In this document: in pieces, positions 8,359 through 16,967 of the stretch | How positions within the stretch are numbered: position 1 is the stretch's first letter | How the letters are laid out: each line of letters starts with the position of its first letter | Source: Yoonia sp. | GTDB taxonomy: Bacteria > Pseudomonadota > Alphaproteobacteria > Rhodobacterales > Rhodobacteraceae | DNA: 64,000 nt | Direction of reading: 5' to 3' | Assembly (NCBI RefSeq): GCF_018402175.1 | Contig: NZ_JAGYJK010000011.1 | Coordinates: 124,001-188,000 of the forward strand | Notes under the pieces: generated by a model | What the model was told of the DNA's origin: nothing | The model's input: only the letters and a program-made list of their open reading frames with translations | The model's database searches: none | Made by a program: the position numbers and the translations under genes

Positions 8359-8847
8359 GTGCCTATTCAACAGTTGCAGATTACCAGTATTTTGGGGCGT
8401 TTCAATGGCCTGGCACCAGATGGATATGCAATAGGGCTTAATATTGCGTATACGACACCACGTTTCATGTTTCAAACCTATCCCAAGGCATGGCTTGACT
8501 ATTATTCGGGAAATGGGCTGATCATGTCCGACCCGATCGTGGCATGGGGTTTCGAAAATGCCGGCACAGCGCGTTGGTCGGAATTGGACGATCCTGCCGG
8601 TGTCATGGCGAAGGCGGCCGAATTCGGGCTAGCCCATGGTGCGGTGATTGTCGCATTGTCCAATGACGACCGCAGCATTTGCGGATTTGCCAAAAATGCC
8701 GCCGAATTCACCGATGCAGAAATTGCGGAATTAGCAGAAAACGTCGCGGCCCTACATGCGCTGACAGCCGATCTGTTGCAGCTGGCCCCTGAGACGGTCG
8801 CGCAGCTGCGCAAGATGTCGATCATGGTGACGCATCCTGAATCCTGA
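8359..8847 (+). CDS. stand-alone LuxR autoinducer-binding domain protein (no HTH)
   Basis: A 162-residue protein made only of the LuxR ligand-binding domain. It keeps the ligand residues Trp and Tyr (KAWLDYYS), Asp (MSDPIVAW) and Trp (TARWSEL), and aligns with the N-terminal half of the neighbouring LuxR (LAPxGYxIxLxI, then the same W-Y-D-W series). It then ends after a helix (AELAENVAALHALTADLLQL) with no GerE helix-turn-helix. The downstream DNA does not encode one in any nearby frame; the FliG-like gene begins 46 bases later. Start is GTG; an in-frame TAA lies 5 codons upstream and the Shine-Dalgarno is poor. It probably binds signal or pairs with LuxR and so dampens or tunes the response; this is inference. 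Confidence 0.8.
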   Translation: MPIQQLQITSILGRFNGLAPDGYAIGLNIAYTTPRFMFQTYPKAWLDYYSGNGLIMSDPIVAWGFENAGTARWSELDDPAGVMAKAAEFGLAHGAVIVALSNDDRSICGFAKNAAEFTDAEIAELAENVAALHALTADLLQLAPETVAQLRKMSIMVTHPES

Positions 8848-8893
8848 CAGTGCTGGCAAGGGTTTGTTTACGCGTCTGCGCTAGGGTCAGGAT

Positions 8894-9931
8894 ATGAGCT
8901 TTATGTCCGACATCCATTCCGCCGCGGCGATGACACGCCGCCGCAAGGCCGCCATCGTGGTGCAGATGCTGATCGCCGATGGCGGCAGTATGCCATTGGC
9001 GGACCTGCCCGAACATCTGCAGGAATTGCTGACCGGCGAATTGGCCCGCTTGCGCCGGCTTGACCGGGTGACAATGGACGCGGTGGCCGAAGAATTCGCC
9101 TCTGAACTGGACGCCATGGGGATGGCCGCCCCCGGCAGCCGCGACAATGCCATCACGGCGCTGGCCGATCACCTTAGCCCGGGCTTGGCCAGCCGCCTGC
9201 AAGCGCAGATGGACAGCGTGCGCAACGGCGATCACTGGCCGGTGGTGGCCGATCTGGCGGTGCCGGTGCTGGCGCGGATCATGCAATCGGAAAGCATCGA
9301 AATCTGCGCTGTCGCCCTGTCAAAACTGCCCGTGGCCAAGGCGGCAGAGGTGCTGGCAAAAACGCCCGGCGACCGCGCGCGCCGGATCACCTATGCGATG
9401 TCGATGACCGGTGATGTGACCCCCGATGTGGTGCGGCGCATCGGGCGCGCGCTGGCGCAGGAATATGGACATCCGCCCGCCACCGCCTTTGACAAGGCAC
9501 CCGTGCAGCGGCTGGGCGCGATCCTCAATTCCGCCGCGACCGACACGCGCGAAGACGTGCTGGAAGGATTGGGCGCCAAAGACCCGGTCTTTGCCAGCGA
9601 TGTGCGCAAGGCAATTTTTACCTTCAAGGACATCGCACCACGGGTCAAACCAAACGATATTTCCACCTGTACCCGCGCGGTCGATGCGGCCGTTCTGTCC
9701 ACGGCGATTGCGGCGGCGCTGGCAGGCGATGCCGATGTCGTGGCCTCGGCGGAATATGTGCTCGCCAATCTGTCGCAGCGCATGGCGGCCCAGCTGCGCG
9801 AAGATGCCGCCGAACGCGGCCCGATCAAAAAAGCCGATGCAGAGGCTGCGATGGCCGCGATCACGACTGCCGTGCGCGAACTGGCCGATGGCGGGCTGAT
9901 CGTGCTGCGCGACCCCGATCAGGAGGAATGA
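8894..9931 (+). CDS. FliG-like flagellar motor switch protein, divergent
   Basis: 345 residues with the three-part armadillo layout of FliG: an N-terminal region with RRRKAAIVVQMLIADG, a middle domain with PVAKAAEVLAKTPGDRARRI, and a C-terminal domain with VRKAIFTFKDIAPRVKPNDI and MAAQLREDAAERGPIKKADAEAA. FliG forms the rotor ring that takes torque from MotA. The usual middle-domain EHPQ motif is replaced by QSES, and the charged torque helix is weakly conserved. No other flagellar gene lies in this window, so it could be the cell's only FliG placed apart or a paralogue with another job. A possible REP palindrome follows 4 bases after the stop. Confidence 0.72.
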   Translation: MSFMSDIHSAAAMTRRRKAAIVVQMLIADGGSMPLADLPEHLQELLTGELARLRRLDRVTMDAVAEEFASELDAMGMAAPGSRDNAITALADHLSPGLASRLQAQMDSVRNGDHWPVVADLAVPVLARIMQSESIEICAVALSKLPVAKAAEVLAKTPGDRARRITYAMSMTGDVTPDVVRRIGRALAQEYGHPPATAFDKAPVQRLGAILNSAATDTREDVLEGLGAKDPVFASDVRKAIFTFKDIAPRVKPNDISTCTRAVDAAVLSTAIAAALAGDADVVASAEYVLANLSQRMAAQLREDAAERGPIKKADAEAAMAAITTAVRELADGGLIVLRDPDQEE

Positions 9932-9935
9932 CACC

Positions 9936-9961
9936 GTAGGGTGGGTCATGACCCACCCTAC
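9936..9961. repeat. REP-like perfect palindrome, copy 2
   Basis: A 26-bp perfect palindrome: GTAGGGTGGGTCA (9936-9948) and its exact reverse complement TGACCCACCCTAC (9949-9961). It has the GTAG foot on both strands. It sits 4 bases after the stop of the FliG-like gene. Confidence 0.7.
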
Positions 9962-10065
9962 AGATCACCCGGTGCAAGGATCGCTTTATCGCGTGGACAG
10001 CGCGGCGCGATCCGCTTAATCCTTGGGCATGACACAGCAAAACAGCATCACCGCCCGCCGCTGGC

Positions 10066-10218
10066 ATGATACAGGCGGGTCTTGTCCCCATGGGCGCAAC
10101 TGGCCAGACATTGGTGCCGCGCATTGCCCCCCCTCTGCGGGCGGACACCGATGCTGGCCGTGACCGACTGTGCCAATCTGCGCCGGATGGCCCCGCCACG
10201 GCAGCACCGCAGCTGTGA
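10066..10218 (+). CDS. possible small upstream gene, unrecognised
   Basis: A 50-residue frame (MIQAGLVPMGATGQTL through the end ATAAPQL) whose TGA overlaps the GTG start of the acyltransferase in a GTGA arrangement, which often marks translational coupling. The frame is closed by a TGA 12 codons upstream of its ATG. No Shine-Dalgarno and no family resemblance were seen. It may be a real small protein, the tail of a decayed gene, or noise. The rest of 9962-10214 shows nothing recognisable. Confidence 0.2.
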   Translation: MIQAGLVPMGATGQTLVPRIAPPLRADTDAGRDRLCQSAPDGPATAAPQL

Positions 10219-11102
10219 CCGATCCCGACCAGATCACCGGCAGCCTGGCCGACCGTGCCGCTGATCTGGCCCTGCGCGGCCTGATCGGCAGCGCGCGCCG
10301 CCTGCCCTATGGCGCGCGTGTTCGGCTGATGGGGGCTGTCCTTGCGCGCGGGATCGGGCCGCTGGCAGGGTACCGCAAAAGGGCCGAAACCCATCTGGCG
10401 CTGATCTATCCCGATATGGCACCCGCCGAGTATCGCCGCCTTGCGCGCGCCTGTTGCGACAATTTCGGCCGCACCCTGATCGAAAATTATTCCTGGCGCG
10501 ATTTTGCCACCCATCTGGCAGGCACCCTGCCCACCGGCCCCGGCGTGGCCGCACTGGCACAGGCCGCCGCCGCCAAACGGCCAGTGATCTTTGCCACTGG
10601 CCATTTCGGCAATCACGAGGCCCCGCGCCAGGTGCTGACCGGTCTGGGCTATGACATTGGCGGGCTGTACCGGCCGATGCAGAATGCGTTTTTCAACGCC
10701 CATTATGCGCGCACCATGACATCCTGGGGCGGGCCGGTGTTTGCGCAGGGCCGCCAGGGCACGATGGGATTCGTGCGCCACCTACGCGGCGGCGGCATGG
10801 GCACCTTGCTGTTCGATGTTGCGGCCAACGGCCCCGCGATCCCGTTTCTGGGCCAGCCTGCGCATACCGCGACATCCATCGCCGATATCGCGCTGCGCAC
10901 CGATGCGCTGGTCATTCCCTATTACGGTCTGCGCCAGCCTGACGGGCTGTCCTTTGCGGTCGTGCTGGACGCCCCGATCGACACCGGCACCCCACTGGCG
11001 ATGATGCAGGCGCTGACCGCGTCACTGGAACACCAGATCGCTGCCAATCCGGCGCAATGGTTCTGGGTGCATCGGCGCTGGAAACCGCGCACTAGCACCT
11101 AG
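10215..11102 (+). CDS. LpxL/HtrB-type lipid A acyltransferase family protein
   Basis: Inner-membrane-associated acyltransferase of the LPLAT superfamily, which transfers a secondary acyl chain to lipid A or a related lipid. The catalytic HX4E motif is GHFGNHEAPR near residue 135. It is followed by GLYRPMQNAFFNAHYARTM and the GGGMGTLLFDVAANGPAIPF segment that corresponds to the LpxL second motif region. The C-terminal QWFWVHRRWKPR is characteristic. The length is 295 residues from GTG 10215; the frame continues upstream to a GTG at 10170, but neither start has a clear Shine-Dalgarno. No lpx genes are nearby. The stop codon overlaps that of the convergent DUF1223 gene by 4 bases. Confidence 0.85.
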   Translation: MTDPDQITGSLADRAADLALRGLIGSARRLPYGARVRLMGAVLARGIGPLAGYRKRAETHLALIYPDMAPAEYRRLARACCDNFGRTLIENYSWRDFATHLAGTLPTGPGVAALAQAAAAKRPVIFATGHFGNHEAPRQVLTGLGYDIGGLYRPMQNAFFNAHYARTMTSWGGPVFAQGRQGTMGFVRHLRGGGMGTLLFDVAANGPAIPFLGQPAHTATSIADIALRTDALVIPYYGLRQPDGLSFAVVLDAPIDTGTPLAMMQALTASLEHQIAANPAQWFWVHRRWKPRTST

Positions 11103-11788
11103 CGCAGCCGCGCCGCCCCCATGATCGCGCCATGCCCCGCCTGCTGGATGATGGCGACCACAGCCTCTGGCCCATCTGCCTGCACCTGCATGGCCAAGGG
11201 CGCCGCCCCGTCCCATTGCCCCAGCAGCACCCAAGACGTGACGATATTGGCGTAATCCACCGTATTGCCCGCGTTTTCGCCGTTGCGGATCGCAACGCTC
11301 TGATGCGGCAGATAGCGGACCAGCTGCACGTCATAGACGCCCACAGCCCCCGGCCCCGCGTTCAGCGAAACCAGATCCCCCGACCGGCCCAGCCGCAGAT
11401 CGAACGGATAGGGCTGGCTGGCATGGGCCTGCACTGCATCCATCACCTGCATCGGGCGCGATCCCACGATATGGTCGGTTCCGCCAATGATCATCTGCGG
11501 CGTATAGATCATCTTTGCCTCGGCCACGCGGGCATAGGCCTGCTGGCGGGCAGTATGTTCTGCCTTGCCGAACAGATCGACCCAGCCCAGATAATCCCAG
11601 TAATCCACATGCAGCGCCAGCGCGATCACATCATCACGCGGGGCCAATGCGCGCAGGATGTCATCGGCAGGCGGACAGGAGGAACAGCCTTGCGAGGTAT
11701 AAAGTTCCACCACCACCGCATGATCCTGCGCTGCGGCCTGTGTGGCCAGCAGGCCGATCAGCCCAAGTGCTACTCGTAAATGGCGCAT
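11099..11788 (-). CDS. DUF1223 family secreted thioredoxin-like protein
   Basis: 229 residues with an N-terminal signal peptide (MRHLRVALGLIGLLATQAAAQ) and a thioredoxin-like start VVVELYTSQGCSSCPPAD carrying a CxxC pair, the hallmark of DUF1223. HVDYWDYLGWVDLFG and ARQQAYARV also match the family. Likely periplasmic; the exact redox or binding role is not known to me. The same frame is open 33 codons upstream, but the signal peptide and GGGA Shine-Dalgarno support the start at 11788. Divergent from acnA across a 230-base region bearing direct repeats. Confidence 0.85.
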   Translation of the reverse strand: MRHLRVALGLIGLLATQAAAQDHAVVVELYTSQGCSSCPPADDILRALAPRDDVIALALHVDYWDYLGWVDLFGKAEHTARQQAYARVAEAKMIYTPQMIIGGTDHIVGSRPMQVMDAVQAHASQPYPFDLRLGRSGDLVSLNAGPGAVGVYDVQLVRYLPHQSVAIRNGENAGNTVDYANIVTSWVLLGQWDGAAPLAMQVQADGPEAVVAIIQQAGHGAIMGAARLR

Positions 11789-11866
11789 GTTCAATCCCGA
11801 CTGACGCTGTCCAAACCGTTTAGGCAAAAACGGGCCGAAATGCCAATCAACCAATTGCGACTGCCC

Positions 11867-11929
11867 TGTGTGCAATGTTTCAATCAAAGTCCGGCAAAAA
11901 GCTATCTATTGTGTGCAATGGTATACAAT
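11867..11929. promoter_or_regulatory. tandem 11-bp direct repeats and a dyad upstream of acnA
   Basis: TGTGTGCAATG occurs at 11867-11877 and again at 11910-11920, exactly 43 bases (about four helical turns) apart. The second copy lies inside a looser dyad ATTGT-N12-ACAAT (11908-11929). Together they look like tandem operator half-sites in the divergent DUF1223/acnA region. The regulator is not identifiable from this sequence. Confidence 0.45.
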
Positions 11930-12018
11930 TTTTCATCTACCCCCCTTGATCGGCCATCCTACATCGGGCAAAAGCGCAGCAATAGCCTTGCTTTGCATAA
12001 GCCATGAAAGGGATAGCC

Positions 12019-14796
12019 ATGACCGTCACCGTCGGCAAAGACACCGCCAAAACCCGCAAGACATTGACCGTGGGGGACCAGTCGGTCGCCTATTATTCGA
12101 TCCCCGCTGCACAGGCCGCTGGCTTGGGCGATTTTTCCAAACTGCCTGCCGCGCTCAAGGTGGTGCTGGAAAATCTGCTGCGGTTCGAGGATGGCGGCTT
12201 TTCGGTCTCTGTCGATGATATCAAGGCGTTTTCCGACTGGGCCACGCTGGGCGGCAAGAACCCCCGCGAAATCGCCTATCGCCCGGCCCGCGTCTTGATG
12301 CAGGATTTCACCGGCGTGCCTGCCGTGGTGGACCTTGCCGCGATGCGCGACGGGATCAAGGCGCTGGGGGGCGATGCCCAGCAGATCAACCCGCTGAACC
12401 CCGTCGATCTGGTGATCGACCATTCGGTGATGATCGACGAATTCGGCAATCCGCGCGCCTTCCAGATGAACGTGGACCGCGAATATGAACGCAACATGGA
12501 ACGGTACCAGTTCCTGAAATGGGGCCAAAAGGCATTCCAGAACTTCCGCGTCGTCCCACCGGGCACCGGCATCTGCCATCAGGTGAACCTTGAATATCTG
12601 GCGCAGACCGTCTGGACCGATACCGACCAGAACGGCGAATTGGTCGCCTATCCCGATACGCTGGTCGGCACCGACAGCCACACCACCATGGTCAACGGTC
12701 TGGCCGTGCTGGGCTGGGGCGTCGGCGGGATCGAGGCCGAGGCCGCGATGCTGGGCCAGCCCGTGTCCATGCTGATCCCCGAAGTTGTCGGCTTCGAGCT
12801 GACAGGTGCCATGACCGAAGGCACCACCGGCACCGATCTGGTGCTGAAAGTCGTGGAAATGCTGCGCAAACTGGGCGTGGTTGGCAAATTCGTCGAATTC
12901 TACGGCGCGGGTCTTGATAACCTGCCCTTGGCCGACCGTGCGACCATTGCGAACATGGCGCCCGAATATGGTGCGACCTGCGGTTTCTTCCCGATCGACA
13001 ATGAAACCCTGCGCTATCTGCGCAACACCGGCCGTGACGAAGACCGCATCGCGCTGGTCGAAGCCTATGCCAAGGAAAACGGGTTCTGGCGTGGTGCGGA
13101 TTACGCACCCGTCTATACCGAAACCCTGTCGCTGGACATGAGCACCGTCGTGCCTGCGATCTCTGGCCCGAAACGCCCGCAGGATCACATCAATCTGGAT
13201 ATCGCGGGCAAGGCCTTCGGCGATTACGTCAAAGGCGTGCGCGGCGGCGTGACAGCCACCGCCAAGGAAGAAGTCCGCTGGGAAGGTGAAGGCGGACAGC
13301 CCGAACCCGCCAATATCCCCGGCGACGAAGGCCATCACAGCCGTGGCTATGTGAAAACCGCTGAAGGCAGCTATCAGCTGCATGACGGGTCCATCGTGAT
13401 CGCCTCGATCACCTCCTGCACCAATACATCAAACCCCTATGTGATGATCGGCGCCGGTCTGGTCGCGCGCAAAGCCCGCGCTTTGGGTCTGAACCGCAAA
13501 CCTTGGGTGAAAACATCGCTCGCCCCCGGATCACAGGTCGTGTCCGAATATCTGGAGGCGGCTGGCCTGCAAGAAGACCTTGACGCCGTCGGGTTCAACC
13601 TTGTCGGCTATGGCTGCACGACCTGTATCGGCAATTCCGGTCCGCTGGACCCCGCGATCAGCAAGGCGATCAGCGACTATGATCTGATCGCCACCTCGGT
13701 ATTGTCGGGCAACCGCAACTTTGAAGGCCGCATTTCGCCTGACGTGCGCGCGAATTATCTGGCCTCGCCGCCGCTGGTGGTGGCCTATGCGCTGGTCGGT
13801 GATATGAACGTCAATATCGCGACCGATGTCATCGGTCAGGACCAGAACGGCAAGGATGTCTATCTGCGCGATATCTGGCCGACCTCTGCGGAAATCAACG
13901 CGCTGGTCGAACGCACCGTGACGCGCGAAGCCTTTATCAAGAAATACGCCGATGTGTTCAAAGGCGACGAGAAATGGCAAGCTGTCGAAACCACCGATAG
14001 CGAAACCTACGATTGGCCAGCCTCGTCCACCTATGTGCAGAACCCGCCCTATTTCCGCGGCATGTCCAAGGATGCAGGCACGATCCAGAACGTGCATGAC
14101 GCCAAGGTGCTGGCGGTGCTGGGTGACATGGTCACGACCGACCATATTTCGCCTGCCGGTTCGTTCAAGGACACCACCCCCGCCGGTCAATATCTGATCG
14201 CGCGGCAGGTGCCGGTGCGTGAATTCAACTCCTACGGGTCGCGGCGTGGCAATCACGAGGTGATGATGCGCGGCACCTTTGCCAATATCCGCATCAAGAA
14301 CGAAATGCTGGACGGCGTCGAAGGCGGCTATACCACCGGCCCTGATGGCGCGCAGACATCCATTTTTGACGCGGCAATGGCGCATCAGGAAAACGGCACG
14401 CCTTTGATCATCTTTGCGGGTGAACAATATGGGGCCGGATCATCGCGCGACTGGGCGGCGAAAGGCACGGCCCTTTTGGGCGTCAAGGCCGTGATCGCCG
14501 AAAGCTTTGAACGTATCCACCGGTCCAACCTTGTCGGGATGGGCGTGGTGCCGTTCGAATTCACCGGCGGCGACACCCGCAAGACATTGGGCCTGACCGG
14601 CGATGAAACCGTCACGATCCTTGGTCTGGATGCGGTGAAACCGTTGCAGGACATGGTCGCGCAGATCACGATGGCGGACGGCACAGTGAAAAACATCACC
14701 GTCAAATGCCGGATCGATACCGCGGTCGAGATCGAATATATCGAAAACGGCGGCGTGTTGCATTACGTGCTGCGCAACCTTGCCAAAGTGGCATAA
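12019..14796 (+). CDS. acnA: aconitate hydratase A
   Basis: TCA cycle enzyme that interconverts citrate and isocitrate, cytoplasmic, with a 4Fe-4S cluster. The 925 residues match the AcnA/IRP1 type. The cluster cysteines are in TSCTNTSNP and in GYGCTTCIGNSGPL. Also seen are GTDSHTTMVNGL, the swivel domain GEQYGAGSSRDWAAKG and the RIHRSNLVGMGVVPF segment. The upstream in-frame ATG (12004) contributes MKGIA, but its bases AAAGGGATA serve as the Shine-Dalgarno for the ATG at 12019, so 12019 is chosen. Single-gene unit with a strong terminator 4 bases after the stop. The upstream direct repeats suggest regulated expression. Confidence 0.97.
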   Translation: MTVTVGKDTAKTRKTLTVGDQSVAYYSIPAAQAAGLGDFSKLPAALKVVLENLLRFEDGGFSVSVDDIKAFSDWATLGGKNPREIAYRPARVLMQDFTGVPAVVDLAAMRDGIKALGGDAQQINPLNPVDLVIDHSVMIDEFGNPRAFQMNVDREYERNMERYQFLKWGQKAFQNFRVVPPGTGICHQVNLEYLAQTVWTDTDQNGELVAYPDTLVGTDSHTTMVNGLAVLGWGVGGIEAEAAMLGQPVSMLIPEVVGFELTGAMTEGTTGTDLVLKVVEMLRKLGVVGKFVEFYGAGLDNLPLADRATIANMAPEYGATCGFFPIDNETLRYLRNTGRDEDRIALVEAYAKENGFWRGADYAPVYTETLSLDMSTVVPAISGPKRPQDHINLDIAGKAFGDYVKGVRGGVTATAKEEVRWEGEGGQPEPANIPGDEGHHSRGYVKTAEGSYQLHDGSIVIASITSCTNTSNPYVMIGAGLVARKARALGLNRKPWVKTSLAPGSQVVSEYLEAAGLQEDLDAVGFNLVGYGCTTCIGNSGPLDPAISKAISDYDLIATSVLSGNRNFEGRISPDVRANYLASPPLVVAYALVGDMNVNIATDVIGQDQNGKDVYLRDIWPTSAEINALVERTVTREAFIKKYADVFKGDEKWQAVETTDSETYDWPASSTYVQNPPYFRGMSKDAGTIQNVHDAKVLAVLGDMVTTDHISPAGSFKDTTPAGQYLIARQVPVREFNSYGSRRGNHEVMMRGTFANIRIKNEMLDGVEGGYTTGPDGAQTSIFDAAMAHQENGTPLIIFAGEQYGAGSSRDWAAKGTALLGVKAVIAESFERIHRSNLVGMGVVPFEFTGGDTRKTLGLTGDETVTILGLDAVKPLQDMVAQITMADGTVKNITVKCRIDTAVEIEYIENGGVLHYVLRNLAKVA

Positions 14797-14800
14797 ACGC

Positions 14801-14832
14801 AAAAACCCCGGTGGAAACACCGGGGTTTTTTT
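14801..14832. terminator. bidirectional terminator between acnA and ccmG
   Basis: AAAAACCCCGGTG-GAAA-CACCGGGGTTTTT: a 13-bp perfect stem with a GAAA tetraloop, T-run on the plus strand and A-run that gives a T-run on the minus strand. It can stop acnA transcription and the convergent sec-ccm operon. Confidence 0.93.
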
Positions 14833-14871
14833 ATCGGGGGTTTTCATCGGTGCGCAAAATGCGCACCCGCT

Positions 14872-15411
14872 TCACCCGCCCATCGCCTTGGCCAATTCCG
14901 GCAGAAACCTTTGTTCGTAATCCGACCCCACCAGCGGGCCGATGAACCGGAACAAGACCGTCCCGTCGCCATCCACGATGAATGTTTCGGGCGGCGCTGT
15001 GACCCCCCAATCAATCGCAGACCGGCCGCGCAGATCGAACCCCGTAGCAAAGAACGGATCATCGTATTCCACCAGATAACCGGATGCCTGCGGTTGCTGG
15101 TCGCGGAAATTGATACCTGAGACGCGGTAACCCTGATCCTGCAGCGCCAGCAGATTGGGATGTTCGGCGCGACAGGGCGGGCACCAGCTGGCCCAGAAAT
15201 TGACGATTGTCACCTCACCCGTGCGCAGATCGGCATCGGTCAATTGCATGGTGCCATCGACCGCCTCTGCCGGGACCGGCGGGGCCTGGCGGCCGACAAA
15301 GGTCGATGGCAATTCCTCGGGATTGTCGCGCAGGATACCGGCAAGGAACAACCCTGCAAAGGCGGCAAAAACCACCGGTGGCACGATCATCAGGGGCGAC
15401 AGTCTAGCCAT
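14872..15411 (-). CDS. ccmG: cytochrome c maturation thiol:disulfide reductase CcmG
   Basis: Periplasmic, membrane-anchored thioredoxin-like protein that reduces apocytochrome c cysteines before heme attachment. 179 residues: an N-terminal membrane anchor (PLMIVPPVVFAAFAGLFLAG), then the thioredoxin fold with VNFWASWCPPCRAEHPNL and the downstream family motif GVTAPPETFIVDGDG (cis-Pro loop). The start MARLSPLMIV overlaps the end of ccmD by 8 bases. Last gene of the yajC-secDF-ccm block, closed by the shared terminator with acnA. Confidence 0.94.
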   Translation of the reverse strand: MARLSPLMIVPPVVFAAFAGLFLAGILRDNPEELPSTFVGRQAPPVPAEAVDGTMQLTDADLRTGEVTIVNFWASWCPPCRAEHPNLLALQDQGYRVSGINFRDQQPQASGYLVEYDDPFFATGFDLRGRSAIDWGVTAPPETFIVDGDGTVLFRFIGPLVGSDYEQRFLPELAKAMGG

Positions 15412-15547
15412 TCTTTTCGACCTCGTCCAAGGCGGCACGAACGCGCGCATAGCGCCGCCAGCTCAGCCCGACGATGCCCGCCAGCAGCACGATGCTGCCG
15501 ATATAGGCCGCCGTCACCTCGACAGCATAGGATCCCAGATCAGGCAT
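15404..15547 (-). CDS. ccmD: heme exporter protein CcmD
   Basis: A 47-residue single-span membrane protein, MPDLGSYAVEVTAAYIGS, with a hydrophobic helix and then a basic segment SWRRYARVRAALDEVEKNG. CcmD bridges CcmC and the heme chaperone CcmE and is needed to release holo-CcmE. Size, sequence pattern and its place between ccmC and ccmG define it. It overlaps ccmC (8 bases at its start) and ccmG (8 bases at its end), typical of translational coupling. Confidence 0.9.
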   Translation of the reverse strand: MPDLGSYAVEVTAAYIGSIVLLAGIVGLSWRRYARVRAALDEVEKNG

Positions 15548-16268
15548 GTTGCCCCCTTGCCTGCAACGCCTTGATCCGGCGCGCGCGAATTTCGGTACGG
15601 GTGCGCATCAGCACCAAGGCGACAAACAACAGAACGAACCCCGCGATACAGACCAGCAGCGGGTAATAAAACACATCCGCCACGTTCTTTTCCGCATCCA
15701 GCGACAATGACGCGCCCTGATGCAGCCCCTGGTTCCAGAAAAACACCGCATAGCGCGCCAGGATCGCAAAGATCGACCCCACGATGCACAGGATCGCCGT
15801 CAGATCAGCGGCGGTATCGGGATCCTCGATCGCCTCCCAAAGCGCGATATAGCCCAGATAGAACAGAAACAGGATCAGAAAGGATGTCAGGCGCGGGTCC
15901 CATGCCCACCATGTCCCCCACATCGGCTGGCCCCAGACAGCGCCGGTCCAGAGTGCTATCAGCGTCATCACCACCCCCACAGGGGCAGCCGCCCGTGCGG
16001 CCAGCGCGCTGACGTGATGCCGGCGCACGACCCAGATCAATGAGGCCACCAGCATCATGATCCAGGCATTGATCGCCATCAGCGCGGCGGGCACATGCAG
16101 GTAAATGATCTTGACCGTCGATCCCTGGCGGAAATCGTCAGGGGTGAAAAAGAATCCCCAGATCAACCCCACGACCAGACAGACCCCCGCCAGACCAAAA
16201 GTCCAGGGCAGGACCGGTCTGGTCCAGCTCATAAAAAGCCTTGGATTGGCATATTCCCATAGCGACAT
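15540..16268 (-). CDS. ccmC: heme exporter protein CcmC
   Basis: Six-span inner-membrane protein of the heme-handling protein family that loads heme on CcmE. 242 residues. The tryptophan-rich periplasmic motif QPMWGTWWAWDPRLTS binds heme, and the flanking conserved histidines lie in IIYLHVPAALMA and in GLHQGASLS. Gene order ccmA-B-C-D-G on the minus strand is standard. It starts 42 bases after ccmB. Confidence 0.96.
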   Translation of the reverse strand: MSLWEYANPRLFMSWTRPVLPWTFGLAGVCLVVGLIWGFFFTPDDFRQGSTVKIIYLHVPAALMAINAWIMMLVASLIWVVRRHHVSALAARAAAPVGVVMTLIALWTGAVWGQPMWGTWWAWDPRLTSFLILFLFYLGYIALWEAIEDPDTAADLTAILCIVGSIFAILARYAVFFWNQGLHQGASLSLDAEKNVADVFYYPLLVCIAGFVLLFVALVLMRTRTEIRARRIKALQARGQHA

Positions 16269-16310
16269 GGCGTTTATCTATCCTTCTGACACATCTGGCT
16301 CAATCCCCGA

Positions 16311-16967
16311 TCACCGCAGATTGATGCGTAACACGGCCGCAGTGGCGAATGGCAGGATCGCGAAACAGCCCGCCGTGATCCCCCCCTGCAAGATCAGCGC
16401 GCCGCTGGCGTCCAGCCCTGCTGCGCCACGCCGCACCGCCTCGGCCCCGAAGATCAGGGTCGGCACATAAAGCGGCAGCACCAGCAGCGACAACAGCAAG
16501 CCGCCGCGCCGCAGACCCACCGTCAATGCGGCCCCAAAAGTGCCGATCATCGACAGGGCCGGCGTGCCGATCAGCAAGGACGCCAGCAGATAGCCGTAAG
16601 CCTCGGGTTGCATCAGCAACAAAAAGCCGAACAATGGTGCTGCCAGCGTCAGCGGCAGGCCCGTGGTGATCCAATGGGCAGTGGCCTTGACCAGCGCCGC
16701 CGCCTCTAGCGGCAGGGGCGATGTGGCCAGAAGCGCCAGCGATCCATCCTCGAAATCCAGCGCGAAAATCCGGTCCAGCGACAAAAGCGCCGCCAGCAGC
16801 GCACCAATCCACAGGATACCGGGGGCGATAGGGCGCAAAACCTCGCGTTCCGGCCCGACACCGAAAGGCACCAGCACCACCACGATCAGGAAAAACGCAA
16901 GGCCAAGGCCAAACCCGCCACCTGCCCGCAGCGCCAGCCGCAGGTCGCGTTTCAGCAGGGCGATCAT
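16311..16967 (-). CDS. ccmB: heme exporter membrane subunit CcmB
   Basis: 218-residue membrane subunit of the CcmAB ABC transporter, which powers release of heme-bound CcmE from CcmC. About six membrane segments; family marks are [41 protein letters not shown] and [14 protein letters not shown]. Its ATG overlaps the ccmA stop (ATGA). Confidence 0.95.
   Translation of the reverse strand: MIALLKRDLRLALRAGGGFGLGLAFFLIVVVLVPFGVGPEREVLRPIAPGILWIGALLAALLSLDRIFALDFEDGSLALLATSPLPLEAAALVKATAHWITTGLPLTLAAPLFGFLLLMQPEAYGYLLASLLIGTPALSMIGTFGAALTVGLRRGGLLLSLLVLPLYVPTLIFGAEAVRRGAAGLDASGALILQGGITAGCFAILPFATAAVLRINLR

Noticed and set aside
9932..10065. A possible gene upstream of the LpxL-like acyltransferase
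   Set aside because: Frames here are short and low in information; only the 50-residue GTGA-overlapping frame was kept, with low confidence. The minus-strand frame at 10016-10237 lacks any start signal or motif.
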